From Xenosphaeropsis pyriputrescens (Eukaryota > Ascomycota > Leotiomycetes > Phacidiales > Phacidiaceae): a stretch of 64,000 nt of DNA. Positions 11,486 to 23,198 of this stretch are shown one piece after another. A program made the position numbers and the translations under genes. The notes under the pieces were generated by a model. It was not told the origin of the DNA. It did no database searches and saw only the letters and a program-made list of their open reading frames with translations. The stretch spans positions 224,266 through 288,265 of the forward strand of contig JAGKQE010000036.1 of NCBI GenBank assembly GCA_022609375.1. The letters run 5' to 3'. Position 1 is the first letter of the stretch. Every line of letters begins with the position of its first letter.

Positions 11486-12398
11486 TAAAGGCATAGGCTA
11501 TATCATGACATCTGCTTATTATGCTTTTATATGTATGTGAACAACTCCAATTTTTGACTTGAACGCTCTCTGGGTCGCCAAGTCTGTATTCATATCCAAC
11601 CTTTATAAGCTTCAGGAATTCTTCATTGACTACTTACAAAACTTTGGCCTGTGATGCCGTGACGATTCAACCTTAATGAGTCTGTGTGCACATCCGTAGT
11701 TCTGAATGGGATTAGAACATTATTCTAAATTTCAGTATACCAAACATGAATGATTTTTGAAGGCTGGAACATGCTCTTACATCATTGGAGATGTTCTTTG
11801 GGCACTCCAGTCGGTAAGGTTATATCCCAAAGCTCTCATTGAAGGCGCGGTGTTTCGGAGTCGCATACTGCGTCTGAGGCGTATCTTCGAGGCCAAGATC
11901 CTAGAATGTATACCTTCAAGCCTTGTATATTGAAGGCAAATTTACTATAAGATTAGCCCCGTATTTGTATGATACAGACATGCTATGAGTTTCCTCTTTG
12001 GTTCATCGAAGCCATATTTGGACGTATAGTAAGCAGAAATTGGAGATTTCGTGTGGAAAACACTCGCCTGTGACTGCCTATTCTGTACGCAGTATTCCGC
12101 GTGTATGTACTTTATTCATCGGTGTGAATAATGGAGAATGGTGGAGGTGCAGGGTCCTTTCTTTGGGCGGCTCTCCATACGGTTGTCTCGCAAGAGAATA
12201 CCTAGGTATTAGGTGGTGAAGGTAAGGTAACGGCTGAGTCGTAAAGGTGGGATAACCCTCCGAACTACCGGACCCCGCAGAATACAAAAGCCAACCCGTG
12301 ACCAGCCCTCATGCAATAGCTCTACCATATATTAACAGTCGACAAGCCAGCCCTCTCCTCCTCGCAGCAGCATTGCTCGTCAAGACAAATCACCAACA
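11486..12398. other. Spacer and MMSDH promoter
   Basis: Holds the MDV1 3' region and the promoter of the following dehydrogenase gene. A perfect TACCTAGGTA palindrome lies at about 12199-12208. The last 60 bases before the ATG are CT-rich (CCTCTCCTCCTCGCAG), a usual fungal leader. No further gene is seen. Confidence 0.5.
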
Positions 12399-14242
12399 AT
12401 GCGTAGAGCCTTCACAAGAAGCGTTCCAGCTGCCTTCACGCTGAGACCTGCCAGCACTAACACCAGATTCACTTCCCAGACCTTGAGAATGCCCTCTGCT
12501 GCCGACTACTCCAAGACGGACACGCGCCGCCTTCATGCCACGGCCCAGCACCTCAAGCCTGCCGTCGGTCTAGCTTCCACCGCTGAAAGCTATCCTCAAA
12601 ACCATGAGAAGATTCAAGATGTTGAGGACACTCCTTATTTCATCGACAACAAGTTCTTGAAGTCGGAATCTACTCAATTCATTGATCTTCATGATCCCGC
12701 AACAAACAACCTGGTTACCAGGGTGCCCCAGAGCACTGATGCCGAACTCAAGGCCGCAGTCGACAGTGCATCCAAAGCTTTCCCAGCATGGAGAGCCACC
12801 AGCATTATGGCGAGACAGCAAATCATGTTCAAATTCACCCAGTTAGTCAGAGACAACTGGGACAGACTTGCTGCCAGCATTACCCTCGAGCAGGGTAAGA
12901 CTTTCGCTGATGCACGTGGTGATGTTTTGAGAGGTCTTCAGGTTGCTGAGACGGCCTGTGGTATTACTACTCAGATCACCGGTGAAGTTCTCGAGGTTGC
13001 AAAGGATATGGAGACAAGAACCTACAGAGAGCCATTGGGCGTCACCGCTGCCATCTGTCCATTCAAGTAAGTCACATGCACTATTCCCTCGTCACATCCT
13101 TGGGGTTTGGCTATTCCGGTAGATGATCTTATATATCGCCGATGTGCCCATCTTCATAACTCGATTCATGTACTCATCATGCATATAGCTTCCCAGCCAT
13201 GATTCCATTGTGGTCTATTCCAATTGCCACTATTACTGGCAACACTCTTATTATCAAACCATCTGAGCGTGACCCTGGAGCCGCCATCATCCTTGCCGAA
13301 TTAGCTCAAAAGGCAGGTTTCCCTAATGGAGTAATTAACATCATCCACGGCACTGCCAAGACTGTTGACTTCTTACTTGATGAGCCGGAGATCAAGGCTA
13401 TCAGCTTCGTTGGTTCCAACAGAGCTGGAGAGTACATCTACAGCAGAGCCAGTGCGAACGGAAAGAGATGTCAAGCCAACTTGGGCGCGAAAAATCATGC
13501 TGCAGTTCTTCCAGATTGCAACAAGAACCATGCCCTCAACGCCATTGTTGGAGCAGCTTTCGGAGCTGCTGGTCAGAGATGCATGGCGTTGAGCACCTTG
13601 GTGATGGTTGGTGAGAGCAAGGAATGGCTTCCAGAGCTCGCTGAGCGCGCCAAGAAATTGAAGGTTGATGGAGGGTTTGAAGCTGGTGCCGATTTGGGAC
13701 CAGTGATCTCCCCACAGAGCAAGGAGAGGATCGAGGCTCTCATTGCCAGCGCCGAAGAGGAGGGTGCCACTATTCTTTTGGATGGCCGCGGCTACAAGCC
13801 AGCCAAGTACCCTAACGGAAACTGGGTCGGGCCAACTATTATCACCAACGTTAAGCCTCATATGAAGTGCTACACCGAAGAGATTTTCGGTCCAGTCCTT
13901 GTTTGCTTGAACGTTGAGACTCTCGATGATGCTATCGATCTCATCAACGCCAACGAGTATGGAAACGGTGCTGCAGTGTTCACAAAATCAGGAGCCAGTG
14001 CTCAGAAGGTCCAAAAGAACTTGGAAGCCGGTCAGCTTGGTATCAACGTCCCGATCCCAGTTCCTATTCCAGTCTTCTCCTTCAGCGGAAACAAGAAGAG
14101 TATTGCAGGAGGTGGAGCAAGCAACTTCTACGGAAAGCCAGGACTCAACTTCTACACCCAGTACAAGACTGTTACTAGCTATTGGCCAGCGGCAGATGCC
14201 ACCTCCACCAAGGCGGATGTTTCAATGCCAACTCATAGTTAG
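12399..14242 (+). CDS. Methylmalonate-semialdehyde dehydrogenase (ALDH6 family), mitochondrial
   Basis: Oxidises methylmalonate or malonate semialdehyde to propionyl- or acetyl-CoA in valine and beta-alanine breakdown. Two exons, 12399..13066 and 13189..14242, give 573 residues. The intron (GTAAGT...ATATAG) splits the conserved ICPFNFPAMIP. The first 30 or so residues are Arg/Ser/Thr-rich without acids (MRRAFTRSVPAAFTLRP), a mitochondrial presequence. The catalytic Cys is residue 354 in GQRCMALS, and KPSERDPGA is the NAD-binding loop. ALDH6 is the CoA-dependent class, recognised by FVGSNRAGEYIY and NVPIPVPIPVFSFSGNK. The family assignment is very secure. The valine-catabolic role is known for the family and inferred here. 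Confidence 0.95.
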
Positions 14243-14773
14243 AGTGTAGAACAAGAGAACAGGTCAGCTATGTCTTAATACGGATATGGCATTGTTTAAA
14301 AGCGTGGGAATCTGCAATTATATTATACTGAGGAAGTCGTTCATTTACGTGACCTCAAGACATGGAGTTGGTTATAATAAAAGCATATATTGTGGTAAAT
14401 GAATATACTATAGGAATTGGCTCATGATCTCCCATGAAAGACTGCCCGATAATGTATGACTAAATAATCACCCCGGCCTTGAATAATCGAATAGCTACTA
14501 CTAACTACACCACTGGCAATGCCTCCATGCGTTTCGAAAGAATTTGAACTTTCAACAACCATGCATCCTTTGTTTGATAACCAAAAGGCCGAAGAAACCA
14601 TGTGGCTTTAAGGACTTTTACAATCATCAAGACATGTAGTTCTCGAAAAATATACAATTCCCAGTTACCGATAGCTCACCACTGCTGAGTAAACCTCCAA
14701 GCCACACATGCCCATCTGATACCTCAAGCCAAGAAGCCCATCACAGAAGATACAGATAAATAAATCTAGCCGT
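14243..14773. other. Convergent spacer, nothing seen
   Basis: 3' regions of the MMSDH gene and the F-box gene. The DNA is AT-rich, and no open frame of note or repeat was seen. Confidence 0.5.
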
Positions 14774-16420
14774 CTACAAACCGCCATGCTCAGTACGCCC
14801 TCTTCTACCAAAATGCAAGACAACAACCTCGTCGTGCGCATTCTCCCCAATCAGCCACCTCTCGTCCCCGCTGATCCGTCCCTTCCCCAGCAGCTGCGGC
14901 CACAGATCGTCCTTGAGCGAGATCTCGTATCCGGGCCCAGTCATGAGCACGCGCGGCTTGACGCTGACGGAAATCGTCTCGAGCATGAAGCAGTGCCGCG
15001 CGCAATACCGCACTCCGGCTCGGGCGTCTACGGCCTCGGTGATTGTGAGGTACGGGAATTCCTATTTCGTTTTCAATGAAAGCTCACCCGAGGGCTTTAT
15101 TCGATTTGTTATTTTGTTTTTAATTTTGGGGGGTTTTATATAGGGGAGAGGGGAACATAAGTGGCATCTACCGAAATTGGACACGTTGGAATGGCTTACC
15201 TCGTGCCGCCAGCATGGCGCGATCTGCGGATACCTCTCGTCGACGCCCCGTTCGCAGAAACTGAGATTGACATCCCCGCCGGCGCCGCACGAGTCCTCCC
15301 ATCGAGGTCCCGCGCGGAAAGGGATTCCGGTCGACTTGACCTTGTGCAAGCGAGGCAGGCTGTGGCCGGCCTGGTGCCCCACGAGCCAGCGGTGGTCTTC
15401 CTCTACGACATAAACGTTCTCTTCGTCGAGAGCGAGGTGCATGAGGCGCGGCGACGACCTCTGCCTGATACCGTAGAAGTCCAGATCGGCAAACGACAGC
15501 CTCTTGATAACTTCTGGGCCCTCGCCACCGGCGGGCTTCAACGTTCCCGTGGGATCCGTGGACGGTCGGTATGCTGAGGGCCGGGAGATGTCGAAGACGG
15601 CCAGAGACTCGATTGGCTCGTCCTCGCCCCAGGCGCTCCTGTTCGGCTGCCAGAGGTACGTGGCATAATGGGTAGCCGTGTGCGCGCTAAAATACCTGTC
15701 CATGGAATTCAGCGGCAGGCCCAGGAAATGCGTCTTCCACTCATTACGGTACCGCGTCTCCCACCGCCGCTCACTCTCATCGAACACGACATCCCACGCC
15801 GTCGCGAAGTGCCGATGCACCTCCTCGGCCTCATTGAGCTGGTGATACGGCTCGGCCTCGCACCACTCGATGACCAAAACGCGATGCGACAGCCTCAATC
15901 GCCGGACGATCTTGCCGTCCGCATTGAAGGCGATGGGATACGCGGTGCCGCTCTCGATGTCATAGACGACATATTGCTTGCGTTCCGCGGAGGGAAAAAC
16001 CAGGAGGCCGTCGTCGAACGACCACAGCGGATCCGGGTAGTGGAAAGCGGCCGTCTTCTCCTCGAACTGCAGGTGGCGGTTCCAGGTGGCGATGCCGTGA
16101 TAACGGCACCAGGCCGGCACGACAAAGGATTTGGCGAGGGCGAGCTTTTCGATGCGTGCGGGCTGGCCGGTCTGTAGGTGGTGATACCGCGCGCCGATTT
16201 CACATAGCAGGTCGGCCCAGTCTGTGGTTGTGCTTGCTTGGGGTTGGCGGAGCTCCCGGGCACGTGGGTGGTGCTGATGGAGGATGTGACGACATGTGTC
16301 GCTGTCTGAGAGTGCTTTCTGCCAGCTCTTGCTGACGCGACGCAGATTCACGCACTCTCTGGGCTGGAGATATAATATTATGAGTAAGAAAATGTCGCTG
16401 GGTAGGTTTGCTGTGTCCAT
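14774..16420 (-). CDS. F-box domain protein
   Basis: Two exons, 16420..15200 and 15061..14774, encode 502 residues. The intron of 138 bases starts GTAAGC and ends AATAG, in phase 0 (CWRHE/EFPYLT). The F-box lies at about residues 5-45 (LPSDIFLLIILYLQPRECVNLRRVSKSWQKAL in two pieces), so the protein probably acts as a substrate receptor of an SCF ubiquitin ligase. The rest, with FPSAERKQYVVYDIESG, VLVIEWCEAEPYHQLNE and LMHLALDEENVYVVEEDHRW, looks like a degenerate beta-propeller substrate domain of the type common in fungal F-box families. The first exon is noticeably GC-richer than its surroundings. Start 16420 is preferred over an upstream in-frame ATG at 16534 because the F-box begins four residues after it. 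Confidence 0.85.
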
Positions 16421-16990
16421 GATGATGTTTATGTACTTGTTATCATTGCTGGAGGTACTGATCTCGCTTACTTTATGTAAGAGAAGCCGAGGCTGAGTGC
16501 CAATGCAATGAAAATCGGTGGGTATGTGACTCAATAGAAGTAATTATCCAGATATGAATAAATTAGAAAGGAATTCAAGCTTGCGGTTTCTTTAGTTATC
16601 ATTGTGTTTTGAGCCATCTAGAAATGGATGGCTCTTCTTTACTATGTTCTTTTTAACGATCTTATAGATATAAAGGATTAGATGAACGATTGTTCGACAA
16701 GTCCTAATAAGACTAACTCTTAGTAATACCATGTATCTTAGCGACTAAAGGGCTCTCAATAAATGCATGGCTGTTGATAAACTCGTTGTTTATAATAATT
16801 CCATCATCTACAACAGCGCTAAACTCCCAATAACTCTGCGCCTCACAATTATCATCAGATTATATTGCTACGGCCGAAAATCTAGTATCACAGGTGTTTC
16901 TGTTAATCAAAAGTTACAGTATTCACATCCATTAGATGCAGTTCAATGGAGACATGGTATATTTCATTTATCTTTCATAACCCAACCAAT
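16421..16990. other. Spacer between F-box gene promoter and DLH gene
   Basis: AT-rich spacer upstream of the F-box gene and downstream of the DLH gene. Only short unconvincing open frames are present. Confidence 0.45.
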
Positions 16991-17979
16991 TCAGGCGTTG
17001 ATAAGGTACTCGTCGAACCAAGAAACGGCCTGGAGGAAAGCCTGCTCCTTGGCGAATTTCTCCATCTTGTTGGACAAGTCACATCTGACAGCGAAACCGT
17101 GCGAAACACCCTGGAAGAGGTTGATCTGGTAGACCTTGCCACCGGCAGTCATGATTTCCTCAGACTTGTGTCTCTTCTCCTTGGGAAAGATCACGTCGGT
17201 CTCAGCGGCACAGATGGAGAGTGGGCCTCCGATCTTGGCGAGTTCCTCCTCATCGACGAACGATGGGTGGGCAGTGTATCCGACATCGATTCCACCTCCC
17301 TTAACGGAAGAGGCACCGAGGTAGCGGACAACGTACTTTCCACCAAAGCAGTATCCGACGGCACCGATCTTCTTGAAGCCCTGATCGCGGAGGTGCTTGA
17401 TGGCAGCCTCGACAATTGGGTCGACGGCTTCAAAGGTGTGTGGGTTGTTTCCGCCGGTTCCCTTGGCCAACCAGGCCATGATGTCGAAATCTCCTGGCCT
17501 GTTCATTGGGATTGGGTCTTTGTTGAAGAGATCTGGCATGAACTAGGAGGAAGTCAGTTGTGTGTTACTGTGCTTTTTTTCTTTCTCCAAGAAATCTTAC
17601 ACAGTGGTATCCCTGGAAAATCGACGTTAGCTATTGTCTGTATTGTCGGGAGCAGGGGAAGACTTACGTTGGCAGCGAACTGGTCAGCCATCAATTTGCT
17701 GTTTTGCCAGATAGAGATAACATCTGCGAGGTAGAGAATGGCGGTGTCCTTGTGGACGATGCTGCCCTTTGGCTCAGCGACGTAGGCCTCAATGCCATTT
17801 CCGAAGGTGGTCATAGAACCAGTTGTTTCTCCTTCATGCTTGACACCTATGAAGGTAGACTGTTAACAACCGTTATTCTTACCAGAGACAATGAAGCTTG
17901 GATACTGCGGGTACACGGGACAGGAGAAGCTTGGAGGCTTACCAACAGTGCAGCACTTTGCGGGCGGGTTAGAAGCCAT
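16991..17979 (-). CDS. Dienelactone hydrolase family protein, with 12-nt micro-exon
   Basis: Predicted 259-residue alpha/beta hydrolase of the dienelactone hydrolase family. Four exons: 17979..17943, 17846..17668, 17612..17601, 17542..16991. The third exon is only 12 nt and encodes Gly-Tyr-His-Cys. It restores the family segment MADQFAANGYHCFMPDLFN between two introns that both have GTAAG donors. The catalytic triad is visible: Cys141 in GYCFGGKY, Asp192 in AETDVIFP and His224 in GVSHGFAVR. The N-terminus MASNPPAKCCTVGVKHEGE is typical of fungal members. The family hydrolyses dienelactones and related esters. The physiological substrate here is unknown, and a role in aromatic catabolism is only a possibility. 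Confidence 0.92.
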
Positions 17980-18528
17980 TGTGTATAGTTTATGGGAGTT
18001 TGAATGATGTGGATGGTGTAGAAGGAGGGTTTGCTGAGATGTCGGTCAATGATGAAGAAAGTTGAGTTTGGATGGGAGGGGGATGTTGAGTGTTCTAATC
18101 AATATATACGTCGACGTTACTGGGGGAAGAGCTTATGGAAGAGAAGCTTCCTTTTGGCGGTTGGGCCCACTTCGTCATGGCAACGACCCCACCAACTTGT
18201 CTGGCTGTGGGTGTCAGCATTGACTGTACTTGCATACATCACCACATATCCTAGTTAGTTGGAAGATAAGTACAAATAAGTACAAGTAGTACATAAGTAA
18301 GTAGCCTTTGCCGTTTGCCGTATGCCGTTTGCCGTTTGGGGTTTTCTTTGAGTGTCGGAGATAGTCAATAATCACCTAATATCCATGTATTATCCCCGTG
18401 TATAACAACAATGTCCTATGTGGGTATGTAGAGAGAGGCAAGATGAGTACCTCGGCAGTACCTTGTATTATGTACTGTGTACATATATACATAACTATCC
18501 TAGATAGGTAGGTTGTTATGTACCTACT
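17980..18528. other. DLH promoter region with heptamer repeats
   Basis: Upstream region of the DLH gene. A run of about four to five imperfect TTTGCCG/TATGCCG heptamers occurs at 18306-18338. It is preceded by repeated AAGTACAA and AAGTA units at 18262-18302. No gene is seen. Confidence 0.5.
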
Positions 18529-18968
18529 TTCACCGGCTGACAGTTGAAATGAATCCTTGCTTATGTGAGCCCTCGAATGATGTGAACCTTAAGAGCTGCA
18601 TTTTCAGAGTTGTGTGATAATAAAATTGAGCATATTGAGTATCATTGGTTGCAGCTCTGAATACGCGAATCTGATTGGTTACTGGTGATTATTCTGCCAT
18701 ACGTTTCCGCCTTGGGGCTGGAAGGCTCACATCATTTGGGGATACACTACATATATCTAGTATATCTAGTATATCTAGTATATCTAGTACAACATATATA
18801 AAAATTGTATCACCACCATTACGAAGTTATGAGTCACCGGCTGACAGTTTGAGTTGAAAAGTAAAGACCTCGCTGTCAACTTTACCCTAAGCACTTTTTC
18901 TTTTCTAAAAAATCGAATATTTCGTTGTAGTACACAGGCCTGATTCATTTCAACTGCCAGCCGGTGAA
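18529..18968. mobile_element. MITE-like element with 27-bp terminal inverted repeats
   Basis: A 27-bp sequence beginning TTCACCGGCTG and continuing CAGTTGAAATG occurs at 18529-18555. Its reverse complement, with one mismatch, is at 18942-18968. A third, partial copy (TCACCGGCTGACAGTTTGAG) in plus orientation sits at about 18834-18853. The interval is about 440 bp, AT-rich and non-coding. It includes a TATCTAGTA 9-mer repeated four times at about 18755-18789. Size, inverted termini and lack of coding sequence fit a non-autonomous DNA transposon (MITE). No clear target-site duplication was found, so the call is tentative. Confidence 0.5.
18755..18789. repeat. 9-bp tandem repeat (TATCTAGTA)n
   Basis: Four consecutive copies of TATCTAGTA lie inside the MITE-like interval. 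It is probably a simple expansion. Confidence 0.8.
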
Positions 18969-19356
18969 TCACCGAGGTCAAGGAGGATCAACTCCCATGG
19001 CTTCTCTCCAGAGGCGGTGTGGCATGGCAGAATGACACATACGTAGCACATAGCACCGTGACCGGTATGCACATCACACATCTGCTATTAACTTGCAAGC
19101 ATTTCAAGCTCATCTCCATAACCACACACTCCTTCACCACACTTGGTGACTCGCCTTGCTTTGTTAGACGCCTTCGTTCAAACGCCGTGAACCGCGCTTG
19201 AGCCTTCTTCAGTTTGCTCGCGCTATTGTTGTTGTCTTTGTTGTCGTTGTTGTTATTATTATTCTTAGATCCTGCCAGTTATCGCTCACATACTCATGAA
19301 CAATCTCTGTCAACGTTCTCTGGTAAATCAATGCCACTATTGCGTCCATTCAGAGC
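18969..19356. promoter_or_regulatory. Promoter and leader of the TAPT1-like gene
   Basis: 388-bp stretch between the MITE-like element and the ATG at 19357. It contains a TTGTTGTC/TTGTTATTATT-rich leader around 19225-19265. No separate gene is seen. Confidence 0.4.
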
Positions 19357-22300
19357 ATGACCGAACCGGACGCTCATGCGCCTCAGGGAGAAAATGGTCT
19401 CCCCGTTGTCCTTGATCAACCAATTACGTGCACCCATAGGCGCACTTCAAGTATAGGCCCCAACGATGATATTGTCCCCAATTTCTCTTTTCCACGGGTG
19501 TCAGATGTCAAACCGGAACTTTTAAAGGCTTCCAACCAACAACTGCTTTCGCCTTCTCCTTCACCGCGCAGTTCTTCGCCATCCTTTGTCAACGAGGGAA
19601 CTAGCTCCGCGGAATGGGATCTACCCCTGGCTTCGAGAGAACTAAACAAGATGTCCAGTTCACACCAACGCTCTAGATCTGGTTCTCTCTTGGGAGGTAA
19701 TGAAGAAATCAACCCCCTCGGGTCACCTTTACCCATATCAAAGTCCTTGCCACCGCATGAGCTCGAAGATATTCCGGAGGAAGTACGGAAACCTAGAAAA
19801 CTGTCCATGAGCAAGGTGCCGTATGATATTCTAAGTCCGAAGCGGATCAAGGATGCCAACGATATACCAGCATCCAAGGAGCCCAAAGAGACTGCTGAAG
19901 AAAAGATACTCAAGTTGTCATCTGCTGAGATACACGAATTAACCTCGGAGCCGGAGTCCTTACCTGTATACCAAAGCCCACGCCGAAGTTCACCAAGTCC
20001 CTTGCCACGGAAGCCTTCACCAGTCACTGCCCCAACACGGAAAGCCTCAGATGTTGTCTCCCCGACGTTCAGTCAAGATGCAGAGCGTGTGGGCCGCTCT
20101 CGCACCAGCAGTTCCAGTGAACAACATAATCGATTGTCTTCATCAGGTGATGTAAACCGTGGATCGAATGAGACACCTCAAGTTATAAGACAAAGGCCAG
20201 GGTTCTCTACTCGAGCGATTTCTACACCTAGCACTTTAAGCAGGAAGACTTCATGGACAAAATTGGCTGGAGCACCTCAGCTGTCACCCAATCGTGCAGC
20301 TACTCGTCTTACATCAATGCCCGATCCTCTAAATCTAGCTTCTACTGTCGGGAGAAACGCCTCTGCAAGACACAAGAACACATCTGATCCCCTACCTCAT
20401 CCATCCCCGGGACATGAAATCCCACTACCTCCTGTGAGCATTCCGACATACCTTCAGCTCGAGCTAGCATCATCTCGACCTAGTCCCTTGTATATTCATC
20501 GGTCCGCAACGAGTGACTATCCTTATGAAAGTAGCAAAATCAAGTTTGAACGACTACTGAACTTTTTGTTATTGCCTCCCTTTCTTGAGCCTGTTCTTCT
20601 ATTTGGCGCCCTGGCATGTTTGGATGCATGGCTCTATACCTTCACAATTCTTCCTCTTCGTTTCGTGAAAGCCGTGGCTGTATTGGTCCAATGGTGGGGC
20701 GGAGTCCTAGCAAGGGAGGCTCGCTTTATCGGTGGATTCATTTATCATGGTTCAGGGAGGTTTTGGCACCGACAACGTGGCCGCCGTGATAGTTCAGCAT
20801 CAACCACCGTATCACGCAGCTCATCTCGTGCAGGTCGACCTTCAGTGTCGACGCATCCATCCTTTCAATCAAGTCGGCCGGCCAACAATAACCTGGGGAA
20901 TACTACCTTTGATGCTCTGCGTATAGAAATAGATAAAAAGCCAAGATCTACGTGGGGCCGAAGGCATAGAAGGACAAAGTCTGTACCCTCAGCACTTTCA
21001 ACGAATAACAAGGCCGACATTTTGCAAGGCTTGGTCATAATATGCAGTTGTCTCATTCTGCTTCGTCTTGATGGGAGCAGGATGTATCATAGCATCAGGG
21101 GCCAGGCTGCGATCAAACTCTACGTCATATATAATGTTCTCGAGGTAAGCCGAATAAGTGTGCAATGGTTGTTCAAGCTGACGAGTGTAGGTTGGTGATA
21201 GGCTGTTTTCTGCTCTGGGTCAGGATATATTTGAATGCCTATTCTCGGATGAAACGCTCGATCGGAGGCCAGATGGACGAAGTAAAGTTCTACGTCCTTT
21301 TGGAATGTTTTTGCTTGCTTTGGCCTACAATGTTATTCATGCCGCTGCATTATTCTATCAGGTCATCACCTTGAACGTTGCCGTCAATTCTTACTCGAAC
21401 GCATTGCTCACACTCTTGATGTCTAATCAATTCGTCGAAATAAAGTCGACTGTCTTCAAGAAATTTGAGAAAGAGAACCTCTTTCAACTTACATGCGCTG
21501 ATGTCGTCGAAAGGTTTCAGTTGTGGCTTATGCTGATGATAATCGCTCTACGCAATATCGTAGAAGTCGGTGGCTTGAGCATAGGGAAAGCCTCAAGTCC
21601 GGCAGATGAGGTTCTCCGTAATGCTACTGTACCACTTCGAGGTTCTATTCTGCCAAATAGCTTCACCCTTATGCCAAGTTGGGGAGTGGAGGTCTTGTCT
21701 CCATTCTTGGTGGTCCTTGGGAGTGAAATGATTGTTGATTGGTTAAAACATGCATATATCAGCAAGTTCAACAACGTCAAGCCAGCCGTTTACAAACGAT
21801 TCCTAGATGTCCTTACCAAGGATTACTACAGTAACGCAAGTCAAACCCAATATCGGATCTATCATTTGCTAACAATCGTAGGCCTTTGTCAACCAAGATC
21901 TTACGAAACGTCTGGGACTCCCCGTTATCCCCCTCTCTTGTCTCTTCATCCGTGCCTCTGTGCAAACCTACCACATGTTTCTTGCCACCCATCTCCCAAC
22001 CAGTACTCCCTCCACAGCCACCGAACTCGCCCTTGAATCAGCTGCGACTTCCACGCCCGTCACCACCGCTGCATTCGAGCATTTCGATACCATCATTCGC
22101 CGCGCCCTCGGCCGCTCCGCCTTCGGTGCTGGTACAGACCCAACGACTTCGTCATGGTTCTTTGGCACAGACGACGCCATTGCTGCCATCACCATGCTGA
22201 TATTCTTCCTGGGAGCCTTCCTTGTACTGCTCGCCTGCAAGTTGGTGCTGGGGATGTGCCTGTTGAGTTTCTCGCGGAACAAATACCGCCGGATGAAGGA

Positions 22301-22532
22301 GCGGGAGGAGAAAATAAATCTTGATACCCAGGGAAAGCGAATTGGTGGTTGGGGAGTCGTCGAGGTTGACGACGAGAAGCGGAGAATCATCTATGAGGGC
22401 GATGAGGAAGGGCTTAAGAAGTTGAAGGAGAGGGAACGGAAGAGCGAGAAGGCGAGAGATGCCGGGGAGACGCCTGATTTCGGAGCCGTTACGAGGTACA
22501 GTCTTAGTAGCAAGAGCAAACGTATTTGGTAG
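19357..22532 (+). CDS. TAPT1/EMP65-family multi-pass membrane protein
   Basis: Three exons, 19357..21144, 21191..21835 and 21882..22532, encode 1027 residues. The first 370 or so residues are disordered and Ser/Pro/Arg-rich. The conserved TAPT1 (DUF747) membrane domain begins at about residue 365 (YLQLELASSRPSPLYIHRS) and contains KFERLLNFLLLPPFLEPVLLFGAL, ILQGLVIICSCLILLRLDGSRMYHSIRGQ, IKLYVIYNVLEVGDRL, SNQFVEIKSTVFKKFEKENLFQLTCADVVERFQLWLML and FIRASVQTYHMFLAT (the longer stretches are read piecewise). The second intron has a GC donor (GCAAGT) that keeps DYYSNAFVNQDLTKRLGLP in frame. Yeast EMP65 works with the SUN-like protein SLP1 in ER protein folding and protection of membrane proteins; animal TAPT1 is linked to cilia. 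The ER role is inferred from the yeast relative. Confidence 0.92.
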
Positions 22533-23198
22533 AGTTTTGTGTGATTAGAATTATGATGGATATGAATGGAGGATGATCAAGAAGTTCTATGATGATGACG
22601 AGGCAACAAACAATGAAAACGTTTCTTGAAACATAGTCCAGTTTGCTCATCAAGCCTTCACAGCCACCTTTTGCTCTGGTGTAACAATGCACATAGTGCT
22701 ATGCATCCTATGGGACAGTTGCTATCCCGATGTTACTACACGTAAAATACTCAGAGTATCAGAGCAAACACCAGGAAGTTTAATGTATATTTATTTGTCG
22801 TGCATAGATGTTTGCGTTTTTTCCATTGCCAGTCCCGACGTTTGCATTGAAGAATCCGCAAGTATATATATACCTTAATCTATCCCACTTCCACCATCTC
22901 TATTCACTTCTTTATCTCTTCCTCCTTCAAATTTACCCACCTATCTATATCTATATACACAATATTCACCAACCATATTTCCTTCTCCTTTAAATTTACC
23001 CATCCATCCATATCTTGTATATACAACATTTACCAACCATATTTCCTTCTCTTCCAAACAGGCACCCAAACACCGCCAAGCCCTCAATCTACAGCCACAA
23101 CCTCAGGAACTACTAGCACATCCTGAGTGCCTTCACAAAGCCGCAACGCCGCAATCCCGCAAGCCCGGAACCATAGGAGCACAACCTGCTCGACTGTA
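22533..23198. other. Spacer with a tandem duplication
   Basis: No intact gene. It includes two tandem copies of a 63-64-bp CT/AT-rich unit (see separate repeat). The following 100 bases look like a pyrimidine-rich, CCACAACC-type fungal leader. Confidence 0.5.
22919..23050. repeat. Imperfect tandem duplication, two units of about 64 bp
   Basis: Landmarks recur at the same spacing. AAATTTACCC is at 22929 and 22992, and CCAACCATATTTCCTTCTC occurs at about 22969 and 23033. The units differ by several substitutions, so the duplication is not recent. Confidence 0.75.
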
